DNA of 7,682 bases from Clostridiales bacterium (GTDB taxonomy: Bacteria > Bacillota > Clostridia > Oscillospirales > Oscillospiraceae), in NCBI GenBank assembly GCA_020861055.1, contig JAJBTD010000187.1, positions 1 to 7,682 on the forward strand, given 5' to 3'. The notes beneath the pieces were generated by a model. It saw only the letters and a list, made by a program, of their open reading frames with translations. It searched no databases and was not told the origin of the DNA. This document shows, in pieces, positions 1 to 4,871 of the stretch. The translations under genes were made by a program, and so were the position numbers. Position 1 is the stretch's first letter, and every line of letters starts with the position of its first letter.

Positions 1-56
1 GCGGGACGATTTCCGTTCCGGCCTAGTGAAAAATGGGGTTGTTTGACAGACTGAGG

Positions 57-83
57 ATAGTGGTCAGCCAGACTGACCACTAT
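57..83. repeat. Perfect 11-bp inverted repeat (hairpin)
   Basis: The arms 57-67 (atagtggtcag) and 73-83 (ctgaccactat) are exact reverse complements around a 5-nt loop. No T-run follows on either strand, so it is not a canonical terminator. It could end an upstream gene lying outside the window or be a protein-binding site. A second, weaker stem follows (93-98 CGCTCT with 114-119 AGAGCG). No coding sequence is convincing in 1-183. Confidence 0.4.
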
Positions 84-183
84 TTCGACCACCGCTCTTT
101 TCAAATCTTTTTCAGAGCGCTGCGGTTTCGACTGGTTTTTTCAAAATTTCTATCCACGAAGGATAAAAAAGCCGCCGAACAGA

Positions 184-212
184 TTGACTTTCCAGATACG
201 ATAGCGTAAAAT
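184..212 (+). promoter_or_regulatory. Predicted sigma-70/SigA promoter for a short transcript
   Basis: The -35 box TTGACT (184-189) and the -10 box TAAAAT (207-212) are separated by exactly 17 bp. The predicted start is near 219. No open reading frame with a ribosome binding site follows before the terminator hairpin at 323-363, so the promoter would drive a short untranslated RNA. The surrounding DNA is AT-rich, so a chance match is possible. Confidence 0.45.
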
Positions 213-218
213 ATTACA

Positions 219-366
219 AAATAGGGACACAAGCAATTGCTATACGTCAATTTCTTCGGATTTCTAACTATCTTTTAGGGGATTATTTAAGGAGTCTTTC
301 TCCCCACTCCGGTTGAAAAGCAGAAAAGCCCAGGCACTCATTGGTCGAGCGTCTGGGCTTTTCAGA
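219..366 (+). ncRNA. Candidate small RNA with C-rich loop
   Basis: The interval between a predicted promoter (184-212) and an intrinsic-terminator-like hairpin (323-363) would yield an RNA of about 145 nt without a credible reading frame. Inside it, 291-295 GGAGT pairs with 306-310 ACTCC and presents the 10-nt pyrimidine loop CUUUCUCCCC. C-rich loops of this kind are used by several Firmicutes sRNAs to pair with Shine-Dalgarno sequences; applying that here is inference. I recognise no known family. The alternative is meaningless intergenic sequence. Confidence 0.3.
323..363 (+). terminator. Intrinsic terminator-like hairpin, possibly bidirectional
   Basis: The arms 323-333 (gaaaagcccag) and 353-363 (ctgggcttttc) form a perfect 11-bp stem around a 19-nt loop. 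GC-rich pairs sit at the top and the stem base supplies TTTT on the plus strand. The minus strand also carries T-runs after the hairpin, so it could work both ways. The long loop makes it somewhat atypical. Confidence 0.55.
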
Positions 367-557
367 TTGTCTGCGTATATTTCATTTTAGCCTCGCAAAA
401 TCAAGGGTAGAGCCGTACAGGTAGTAAAATTGTCCCTATTATGCCCGCTTTCAGCGATAAATACAAGCGATCAGGTGTAAATTCGTGCAGCGCCCTGTGG
501 ATGCATCCGGGATGCGCAGCGCCTGCGGAGCGTTTCCGTGAAATTGCGGGCCGCCCC
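364..557. other. Intergenic spacer, no gene recognised
   Basis: I see no gene, RNA motif or convincing regulatory site in this stretch between the 323-363 hairpin and the thiT promoter. It becomes GC-rich from about 485. It contains the direct repeat GCAGCGCC (487-494 and 516-523) and the palindrome GGATGCATCC near 500. Open frames crossing it on the minus strand run into the TPP riboswitch and have no Shine-Dalgarno sequence. Confidence 0.5.
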
Positions 558-585
558 TTGACAAACGACGCTGCCGGTGTAAAAT
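558..585 (+). promoter_or_regulatory. Promoter of the TPP riboswitch-thiT unit
   Basis: A consensus -35 box TTGACA (558-563) is followed after 16 bp by TAAAAT (580-585). The predicted start is about 592, some 17 nt before the riboswitch P1 stem, which is the expected arrangement for a riboswitch-controlled gene. Confidence 0.75.
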
Positions 586-608
586 AGAGCCAGACCGCAA
601 GTGAATAG

Positions 609-710
609 AACGCAGGGGCGCTGGGGGACATCCCCGGCTGAGATAGGGGCGAATCGCAGCTCCAGTCACCTAATGACCTGATCCGGGTAATGCCGGCGTA
701 GGAAGCTGTT
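609..710 (+). promoter_or_regulatory. TPP riboswitch (THI element) aptamer
   Basis: The conserved thi-box strings are visible in order: AGGGGCGC (614-621), GCTGAGA (637-643), GACCTGATCCGGGTAATGCC (675-694) and GGCGTAGGA (694-702). A short P1 can form between AACGC (609-613) and GCTGTT (705-710). It lies between a good promoter and a terminator hairpin (732-767), upstream of a thiamine transporter gene. The known class binds thiamine pyrophosphate; here it should cause premature termination when TPP is plentiful. The match to the consensus is strong. Exact borders are approximate. Confidence 0.93.
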
Positions 711-731
711 TTTGTTGCATGATGTGCTTTC

Positions 732-767
732 GTACCGCATTGTTCTGGACGCAATGCGGTACTTTTT
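732..767 (+). terminator. Riboswitch-controlled intrinsic terminator
   Basis: The arms 732-742 (gtaccgcattg) and 752-762 (caatgcggtac) form a perfect 11-bp stem with a 9-nt loop, followed by TTTTTCTC from 763. It sits about 20 nt after the TPP aptamer and just before the thiT ribosome binding site. This is the expected expression platform: ligand-bound aptamer, terminator forms, thiT off. The competing antiterminator pairing was not worked out. Confidence 0.88.
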
Positions 768-789
768 CTCTCTTTGGGAGGTTCCTGAC

Positions 790-1359
790 ATGAAAAACAC
801 CAAGACCCGCAAGCTGGTAGAGGGGGCGCTGATGATCGCCATCGCCTACGTTCTCTCCTACATCAAGCTCTTCTCCATGCCTCTGGGCGGCTCCGTCACC
901 CTGGAGATGCTGCCCCTGATCATCATGGGCCTGCGCAACGGCCCCAAGTGGGGCTGCTTCACCGGCTTTGTCCACGGCCTGATCCAGATGGTGCTGGGCT
1001 TCAGCAACGTCATGTACTGCCCCACTCTGCTGACTCAGATCGGCTGCATCCTGCTGGACTATCTGCTGGCCTACACCGCCCTGGGCCTGGCTGGACTGAT
1101 CGCCAAGCCCTTCGGCGAGAAGCGGCTGGCAGGCGCTGCGGTGGGCACCGTGGTCTGCGGCGCGCTCCAGTTCCTCTGCTCCTTCCTGTCCGGCTTCCTG
1201 ATCTGGGGCGCCTACTACGACTTCACCGGCCTGGACCTGGTGGCGTACAGCTTCACCTACAACATCACCTATATGCTGCCCAACACCATCCTGTCGGTCA
1301 TCGTGGTGCTCATCCTGTCCCGGATTTCCCCCAAGCTGTTCCAGGCGCAGAACGCCTGA
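790..1359 (+). CDS. thiT: Thiamine ECF transporter S component ThiT
   Basis: A 189-residue, very hydrophobic protein of about six membrane helices, the usual size for ThiT (YuaJ). As substrate-binding subunit of an energy-coupling factor transporter, it would bind thiamine and dock on the shared EcfAA'T module encoded elsewhere. ATG 790 was chosen because GGGAGG (776-781) lies 8 nt upstream; the longer frame from 712 would start inside the terminator hairpin. Family-like features are LDYLLAYTALGLAGL (89-103), aligning with the Glu-Tyr segment that contacts the thiamine pyrimidine, W139, and YSFTYNITYMLP (153-164) with the conserved Tyr and Asn. The usual R/K-Y-x-x-H-x-x-S/A-G motif instead reads QFLCSFLSG (127-135), so the customary His is Ser131; this comparison is from memory. 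The TPP riboswitch upstream strongly supports the call. A terminator follows, so the gene is monocistronic. Confidence 0.9.
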   Translation: MKNTKTRKLVEGALMIAIAYVLSYIKLFSMPLGGSVTLEMLPLIIMGLRNGPKWGCFTGFVHGLIQMVLGFSNVMYCPTLLTQIGCILLDYLLAYTALGLAGLIAKPFGEKRLAGAAVGTVVCGALQFLCSFLSGFLIWGAYYDFTGLDLVAYSFTYNITYMLPNTILSVIVVLILSRISPKLFQAQNA

Positions 1360-1371
1360 AAAGGACAAATC

Positions 1372-1411
1372 AATTTCTCCCGGAGCGGCTTCCCCTCCGG
1401 GAGAAATTTTT
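1372..1411 (+). terminator. Intrinsic terminator of thiT
   Basis: The arms 1372-1385 and 1395-1408 form a perfect 14-bp stem centred on CTCCCGGAG / CTCCGGGAG, with a 9-nt loop and a T-run at 1407-1411. It begins 12 nt after the thiT stop codon and separates thiT from the lexA promoter. Confidence 0.92.
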
Positions 1412-1423
1412 GTCCGGATACAT

Positions 1424-1437
1424 AGAACAAACGTTTG
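1424..1437 (+). promoter_or_regulatory. LexA operator (SOS box)
   Basis: The sequence aGAACAAACGTTTg matches the Bacillus-type box CGAACRNRYGTTYC at 12 of 14 positions, including the full GAAC-N4-GTT core. It overlaps the 5' end of the lexA -35 element, so bound LexA would block RNA polymerase. This fits autoregulation of lexA, the usual situation in Firmicutes. Confidence 0.85.
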
Positions 1438-1463
1438 CATTTCCCCGCAACTTATGGTATGAT
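1435..1463 (+). promoter_or_regulatory. lexA-ogt promoter, extended -10
   Basis: The -35 box TTGCAT (1435-1440), a 17-bp spacer and the -10 box TATGAT (1458-1463) are present, with an extended -10 TGG just before the -10 (1455-1457). Transcription should begin near 1470. The LexA operator overlaps the -35 box. Confidence 0.82.
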
Positions 1464-1499
1464 AACCTCAGGAAACCAGCACGGATGGAGGAATCTGCC

Positions 1500-2093
1500 A
1501 TGAAGGAACTGACGCCCAAGCAGCAGCGAATTTACGACTATATTCTGGACTTCACCGCCGACAACGGATATCCCCCCTCTGTCCGGGAGATCGCCGCCGC
1601 CGTGGGCCTGAAAAGCCCCTCCACCGTCCATTTCCACCTGAAGGCGCTGGAGGAGGCGGGAGCCATCGTCCGGGGCAGCGGCAAGACCAGGGCCATCGCC
1701 CCGGCGGAGGAGCCGACGAACCGTCTGAACCAGGTCCCTCTGTTGGGCAGCGTGGCCGCAGGAACGCCCATTCTGGCGGAGGAGTGCATTGAGGACTATC
1801 TGGTGTTTGACACCAACGGCCTCACCGGGGAGCATTTTGCCCTCCGCATCCGGGGGGAGAGCATGCTCAAGGCGGGCATCCTCCCCGGAGACATCGTCAT
1901 CGTCCACCAGCAGGAGAGCGCCCGGAACGGCGAGATCGTCATCGCCCTCATCGGGGACGAGGCCACCTGCAAGCGGCTGGACCGGCGCAACGGGGAGACC
2001 TGGCTGTTGCCGGAGAACGACGACTATAAACCCATCGACGGCAGCGAGGCCACCATTCTTGGCAAGGTGATCGCAGTCGTCCGCCGGTACTGA
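1500..2093 (+). CDS. lexA: LexA repressor, SOS transcriptional regulator
   Basis: A 197-residue protein of normal LexA length. Residues 1-65 form the N-terminal winged helix-turn-helix DNA-binding domain (LTPKQQRIYDYI, then YPPSVREIAAAVGLKSPSTVHFHLKAL). The C-terminal S24-type self-cleavage domain follows, with scissile Ala87-Gly88 in VAAGTP, nucleophile Ser121 in RGESMLKAGILPGD and general base Lys158 in DEATCKRL. RecA on single-stranded DNA would trigger self-cleavage and derepress SOS genes. ATG 1500 was preferred over the in-frame ATG at 1485 because GGAGG (1487-1491) sits 8 nt before it and the domain begins at once. The operator upstream indicates autoregulation. The stop codon is one base from the next start codon, so the downstream gene is probably co-transcribed and translationally coupled. 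Confidence 0.97.
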   Translation: MKELTPKQQRIYDYILDFTADNGYPPSVREIAAAVGLKSPSTVHFHLKALEEAGAIVRGSGKTRAIAPAEEPTNRLNQVPLLGSVAAGTPILAEECIEDYLVFDTNGLTGEHFALRIRGESMLKAGILPGDIVIVHQQESARNGEIVIALIGDEATCKRLDRRNGETWLLPENDDYKPIDGSEATILGKVIAVVRRY

Positions 2094-2094
2094 A

Positions 2095-2565
2095 ATGATC
2101 TGCGCGGTCTGGAGCGCCCCTGTCGGCCCCGTGGCCCTGGGGGAAGAGGAGGGCAGGCTGGTGCGCCTGTGGCTCCCCGGCCAGATACCGCCCGACCTGG
2201 CCCTGGGAGACAGCCCCGCCCTGGCGGCGGGGCTGCTGGCGTTGCAGGGGTATTTCCGGGGCCGTCCTGTTCCAAAGGATCTGCCCCTGTCCCCCGGAGG
2301 CACCCCCTTTCAGCGGGCGGTCTGGGCGGCGTTGGAGGACATCCCCTGGGGGGAGACGAGGACCTATGGCCATCTGGCGGCACAGCTGGGCCGACCCGGA
2401 GCTGCCAGGGCAGTGGGGCAGGCCTGTCACCGGAACCCCCTGCCCATCCTTATCCCCTGTCACCGGGTGGTGGGGGCCAACGGCGCGCTCACCGGCTTTG
2501 CCGGAGGGCTGGCCTGCAAGGAGGCGCTGCTCCGGCTGGAGCGGGAGACCGCCCTTCTCTTGTAG
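2095..2565 (+). CDS. ogt: Methylated-DNA--protein-cysteine methyltransferase
   Basis: A 156-residue O6-alkylguanine-DNA alkyltransferase, Ogt type without an Ada regulatory domain. It transfers the alkyl group from O6-alkylguanine (and O4-alkylthymine) to its own cysteine in a single-use repair reaction. The N-terminal RNase H-like domain spans about 1-68. The C-terminal domain contains TPFQRAVWAAL (70-80), PWGETRTYGHLA (84-95), the helix-turn-helix with Arg105 in ARAVGQA, the Asn hinge in RNP (114), and the active site ILIPCHRVVG with Cys122. The start ATG lies one base after the lexA stop and has no strong Shine-Dalgarno sequence of its own, which fits translational coupling. Placement in the lexA transcript predicts SOS-linked expression. 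Only a weak all-A/T hairpin (2571-2587) follows, so read-through into the downstream RNA is possible. Confidence 0.95.
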   Translation: MICAVWSAPVGPVALGEEEGRLVRLWLPGQIPPDLALGDSPALAAGLLALQGYFRGRPVPKDLPLSPGGTPFQRAVWAALEDIPWGETRTYGHLAAQLGRPGAARAVGQACHRNPLPILIPCHRVVGANGALTGFAGGLACKEALLRLERETALLL

Positions 2566-2601
2566 AAACAAATTTTTTTGAAAAATTCTTTTGAAAAGTG
2601 C

Positions 2602-2630
2602 TTGACAATCCAGGCGACCTGTGGTAATAT
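2602..2630 (+). promoter_or_regulatory. Strong promoter of the large noncoding RNA
   Basis: A consensus -35 box TTGACA (2602-2607), an exact 17-bp spacer and TAATAT (2625-2630), with an extended -10 TGG (2622-2624). This is among the best promoters in the window. The start is expected near 2637. No gene with a plausible ribosome binding site follows for about 800 nt, so the promoter appears dedicated to an untranslated transcript. An A/T-rich tract lies directly upstream (2566-2600), resembling a UP element. Confidence 0.85.
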
Positions 2631-3324
2631 ACTGGCATAGAGAAGAGGAGCCAATCATCCTCTCCACTCTACAAGGGAAAGATGGCCCCCAGGGGAAGAC
2701 AGCTTTCAAAACTGCTTTTTCTCCAGCATCACCCAGACGAGACGGAAACCAAAACAGCAGGAGGTCAGGCAGACTGCCAGAGGAAAACCGCCCATACCAA
2801 AGGAAATTCAGAGGAAACAGCGTCCTGGGAGGACAGGCTGACTTTGAAAAACCAGAGGGTTGGGACGGAAAGAATAAAGGCAGAAGCCGAAGCATCCGCT
2901 CGAAACGAACGAAATGAGATTTTTGAATCACGGGAGGTATCTTCAGAAACGCACACCTCTGAAGATGCAGATCGGAAGGAGAAAATCCAGGCAGGGACAT
3001 GAGAGCAGCTGTAATGGATCACTGTTTCATGGATGAAATCCATCGAACCTCATTTCAATTGATCTTTCCAAAGAAATGCTTTTTCAACCGAGCAAATACC
3101 GAAAAGATGATATCTGAACCAACAGGTTGATTCTGAAAGGACGGATTTTCAACGGATCTGATTTCTATGGAAAGCGCTTCCTGAGGGGGCCATCTGAACC
3201 TGCTCCGGCAACCGTGCAGCCGGAGAGCCGTCGCTGACAACAGTTTTGAGACTGCGTGATATAAAGCGAAGGAATTCTGTAGAACAGGAGGTTATCGGTA
3301 AAATGACAGACTTTAAGAGGGAAC

Positions 3325-3367
3325 GGAAGTGACCTGTACCGTAGCGCAGCGGGTACAGGTCACTTCC
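3325..3367 (+). repeat. Perfect 16-bp hairpin near the 3' end of the RNA
   Basis: The arms 3325-3340 and 3352-3367 (ending GGTCACTTCC) are exact reverse complements around an 11-nt loop, followed by ATTTTGG, which is only a weak T-run. It sits 23 nt before the true terminator stem. It could be a first terminator, a 3'-protective stem or a dispersed palindromic element inserted in the spacer. It is the longest uninterrupted stem in the window. Confidence 0.7.
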
Positions 3368-3389
3368 ATTTTGGCGATAAAGCTGACAA

Positions 3390-3423
3390 GCCCGCCCTCC
3401 GTTTGGAGGGCGGGCATTTTTTT
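3390..3423 (+). terminator. Strong intrinsic terminator, convergent junction
   Basis: The arms 3390-3400 (gcccgccctcc) and 3405-3415 (ggagggcgggc) form an 11-bp GC-rich stem with a GTTT tetraloop, then A and seven T residues (3417-3423). The T-run is on the plus strand, so it mainly ends the large RNA. On the minus strand the same stem begins about 20 nt beyond the second mgtE stop but is followed only by TTGTCAGC, so it would terminate that operon less efficiently. Confidence 0.93.
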
Positions 3424-3434
3424 GCGGCCAGAGG

Positions 3435-4817
3435 CTAGATATGAAGCAGCAGCACGGCGATGCCGAAATAGATCAGCAGAGAGAGGGCGTCCACTACGGT
3501 GGTGATGAAAGGGCTGGCCAGCACCGCCGGGTCGAGTCCCACCTGGTTGGCCAGGATGGGGAACAGCGCCCCCAGCAGCTTGGCGGCCACCACCGTCACA
3601 ATGATGGTGAGAGAGACCACCAGAGCCACCGTCACCGTCACGGCGGGGTTGCTCATGAGCAGGCGGTCCACCAGCATCATCTTGCCGAAATTCACCACGG
3701 CCAGGGTGACGCCGCTGAGCAGGGCCACCCGCAGCTCCTTCCACAGCACCCGGCCCGTATCCCGTATCCCGATCTCGTGGAGGGACAGGGCCCGGATGAT
3801 CTCCGCCGAGGACTGAGCGCCGGAGTTGCCGCCGGTGTCGCTGAGCATGGTGATAAAGGAGGTGAGCACCATACAGGCGGCCAGGGCGTCTTCGTAGCTG
3901 GAGATGATCTGGGCGGTAAAGGTGGAGGACAGCATGAGCAGCAGCAGCCAGGGAAGGCGGCTGGCGGAGATCTGCCGGACACCGGAGCGGAGGTACGGGG
4001 TCTCCGAGGGGAGCATACCGGCCATCTTCTGAATGTCCTCGGTGGTCTCCTCCTGCATGACGTCCATCACGTCGTCGGCGGTGATGATGCCCACCAGCCG
4101 TCCGCCGGTGTCCACCACCGGCATGGCCGTCAGGTCATATCGCCCGAATCTGCGGGCTACCGACTCCTGGTCCTCCTGGGTGACGGCGGAGATGGGGTCG
4201 TCGTCCATGATCTCTCCCACCGTGTCCTCATAGGCCGCCAGCATCAGCGCCCGGATGGTGACAAAACCGGTGAGCCGCCGTCCGGCGTCCACCACATAGC
4301 ACACGTCGATGGTCTCCACATTCTCCGCCTCCCGGCGGATGCGCTGGAAGCAGTCGGAGACCGTCATGCTCTGCTCCAGGTCGATGAGCTCGGTGGTCAT
4401 CAGCGCCCCGGCGGAGTCCTTGGGGTAGTTCAGGATCTGATTGATGCCCGTCCGCATCTCCGGGGCGGCGTGGGCCAGGATGCGCCGCACCACGTCGGGG
4501 GGCATTTCCTCCACGATGTCGGCGGCGTCGTCCAGATACAGCTCGTCCAGCACCGCCCGCAGCTCGCTGTTGGAGAAGTCGTTGATGAGCTGCTGCTGGT
4601 GCTCCGGGGTCAGCTCCACGAACACCTCGCCCGCCAGCTCCTCCGGCAGCAGCCGGAACAGCAGGGGGATGCTCTCCCCGGAGAGGCTGTCCATGAGCTG
4701 GGCCACATCCGCAGGCTCCAGAGGGAGGAGCATTCCCCGGAGCTGGGCGTATTGCTTTTGTTTCAAAAGGCTCTCCGCAATGGCGGTGAGCCGGTAGAAT
4801 TTTTCCTCAGGATACAT
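3435..4817 (-). CDS. mgtE: Magnesium transporter MgtE (second tandem copy)
   Basis: A 460-residue MgtE-family Mg2+ channel of normal length. The N-terminal helical-repeat Mg2+-sensing domain spans about 20-130 (LLPLEPADVAQLMDSL, VLDELYLDDAADIVEEMP). Two CBS domains follow (about 135-255, with DSAGALMTT and TAMPVVDTGGRLVGIITADD), then a plug helix and five membrane helices (about 287-460). LSDTGGNSGAQSS (325-337) is the conserved TM2-3 motif. Asp443 in ITTVVDALSLLIY matches the ion-selectivity aspartate of the family (Asp432 in Thermus thermophilus). The dimer admits Mg2+ when cytosolic Mg2+ is low. ATG 4817 was chosen because GGAGGT (minus strand, 4824-4829) lies 6 nt upstream; a longer frame to 4862 has no such site. 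It lies 54 nt after the first copy, to which it is closely similar throughout, and has no promoter of its own. Probably co-transcribed under the same M-box. Confidence 0.95.
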   Translation of the reverse strand: MYPEEKFYRLTAIAESLLKQKQYAQLRGMLLPLEPADVAQLMDSLSGESIPLLFRLLPEELAGEVFVELTPEHQQQLINDFSNSELRAVLDELYLDDAADIVEEMPPDVVRRILAHAAPEMRTGINQILNYPKDSAGALMTTELIDLEQSMTVSDCFQRIRREAENVETIDVCYVVDAGRRLTGFVTIRALMLAAYEDTVGEIMDDDPISAVTQEDQESVARRFGRYDLTAMPVVDTGGRLVGIITADDVMDVMQEETTEDIQKMAGMLPSETPYLRSGVRQISASRLPWLLLLMLSSTFTAQIISSYEDALAACMVLTSFITMLSDTGGNSGAQSSAEIIRALSLHEIGIRDTGRVLWKELRVALLSGVTLAVVNFGKMMLVDRLLMSNPAVTVTVALVVSLTIIVTVVAAKLLGALFPILANQVGLDPAVLASPFITTVVDALSLLIYFGIAVLLLHI

Positions 4818-4871
4818 GACGTGACCTCCTTTCCGGAATAGGGGCGCCGGGGAGAGTGCCACGGGTCAGGC

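Larger units (their letters stand above)
2637..3423 (+). ncRNA. Large structured noncoding RNA, class unassigned
   Basis: The 787-nt interval lies between a near-consensus promoter and a strong intrinsic terminator and holds no credible protein gene. It is purine-rich, with third-position composition unlike the neighbouring genes. Structure visible by eye: a long-range stem pairing 2680-2690 with 3185-3195 (11 bp), 2693-2698 with 3177-3182 (6 bp) and 2702-2707 with 3170-3175 (6 bp), all in register with small internal loops; a possible outer helix of 2662-2665/3287-3290 plus 2668-2673/3278-3283; and local hairpins 2937-2947/2958-2968 (11 bp), 3203-3209/3219-3225 (7 bp, CTCCGGC), 2818-2840, 3029-3043, 3117-3128 and 3325-3367. 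CAAAACTG (2707-2714) could also form a pseudoknot with 3241-3248. The structured body (to about 3290) is roughly 650 nt, in the range of ROOL, GOLLD or OLE RNAs, but I recognise no diagnostic sequence. It is too long for 6S RNA, and I see none of the conserved blocks of RNase P or tmRNA. Confidence 0.75.

Noticed and set aside
33..209. 58-codon plus-strand open frame
   Set aside because: No ribosome binding site, its end overlaps the predicted promoter at 184-212, and the translation resembles no family I know.
712..789. Upstream in-frame ATG extending thiT to 215 residues
   Set aside because: It would begin inside the riboswitch expression platform, and the Shine-Dalgarno sequence points to 790.
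670..1440. 256-residue minus-strand open frame opposite thiT
   Set aside because: Antisense shadow; it crosses the TPP riboswitch, two terminators and the LexA box.
2571..2587. Terminator after ogt
   Set aside because: AATTTTT/AAAAATT with a 3-nt loop has no G-C pair and is unlikely to stop transcription.
2682..3002. 106-residue open frame inside the large RNA interval (and a 98-residue one at 2621-2917)
   Set aside because: Low-complexity hydrophilic translation, mixed third-position bases unlike neighbouring genes, and a ribosome site only 4 nt from the ATG. The 2621 frame starts inside the promoter. Open frames are expected by chance in purine-rich RNA. Conservation analysis could reopen this.
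2637..3423. Identification of the large RNA as OLE
   Set aside because: The size and the mgtE neighbourhood are suggestive, but no OapA-like gene is nearby and I see no sequence I can tie to OLE. A covariance search would decide.
3441..4841. 466-residue plus-strand open frame opposite mgtE
   Set aside because: His/Gln/Gly-rich antisense shadow of the second mgtE gene, caused by GC-rich third codon positions; no family features.
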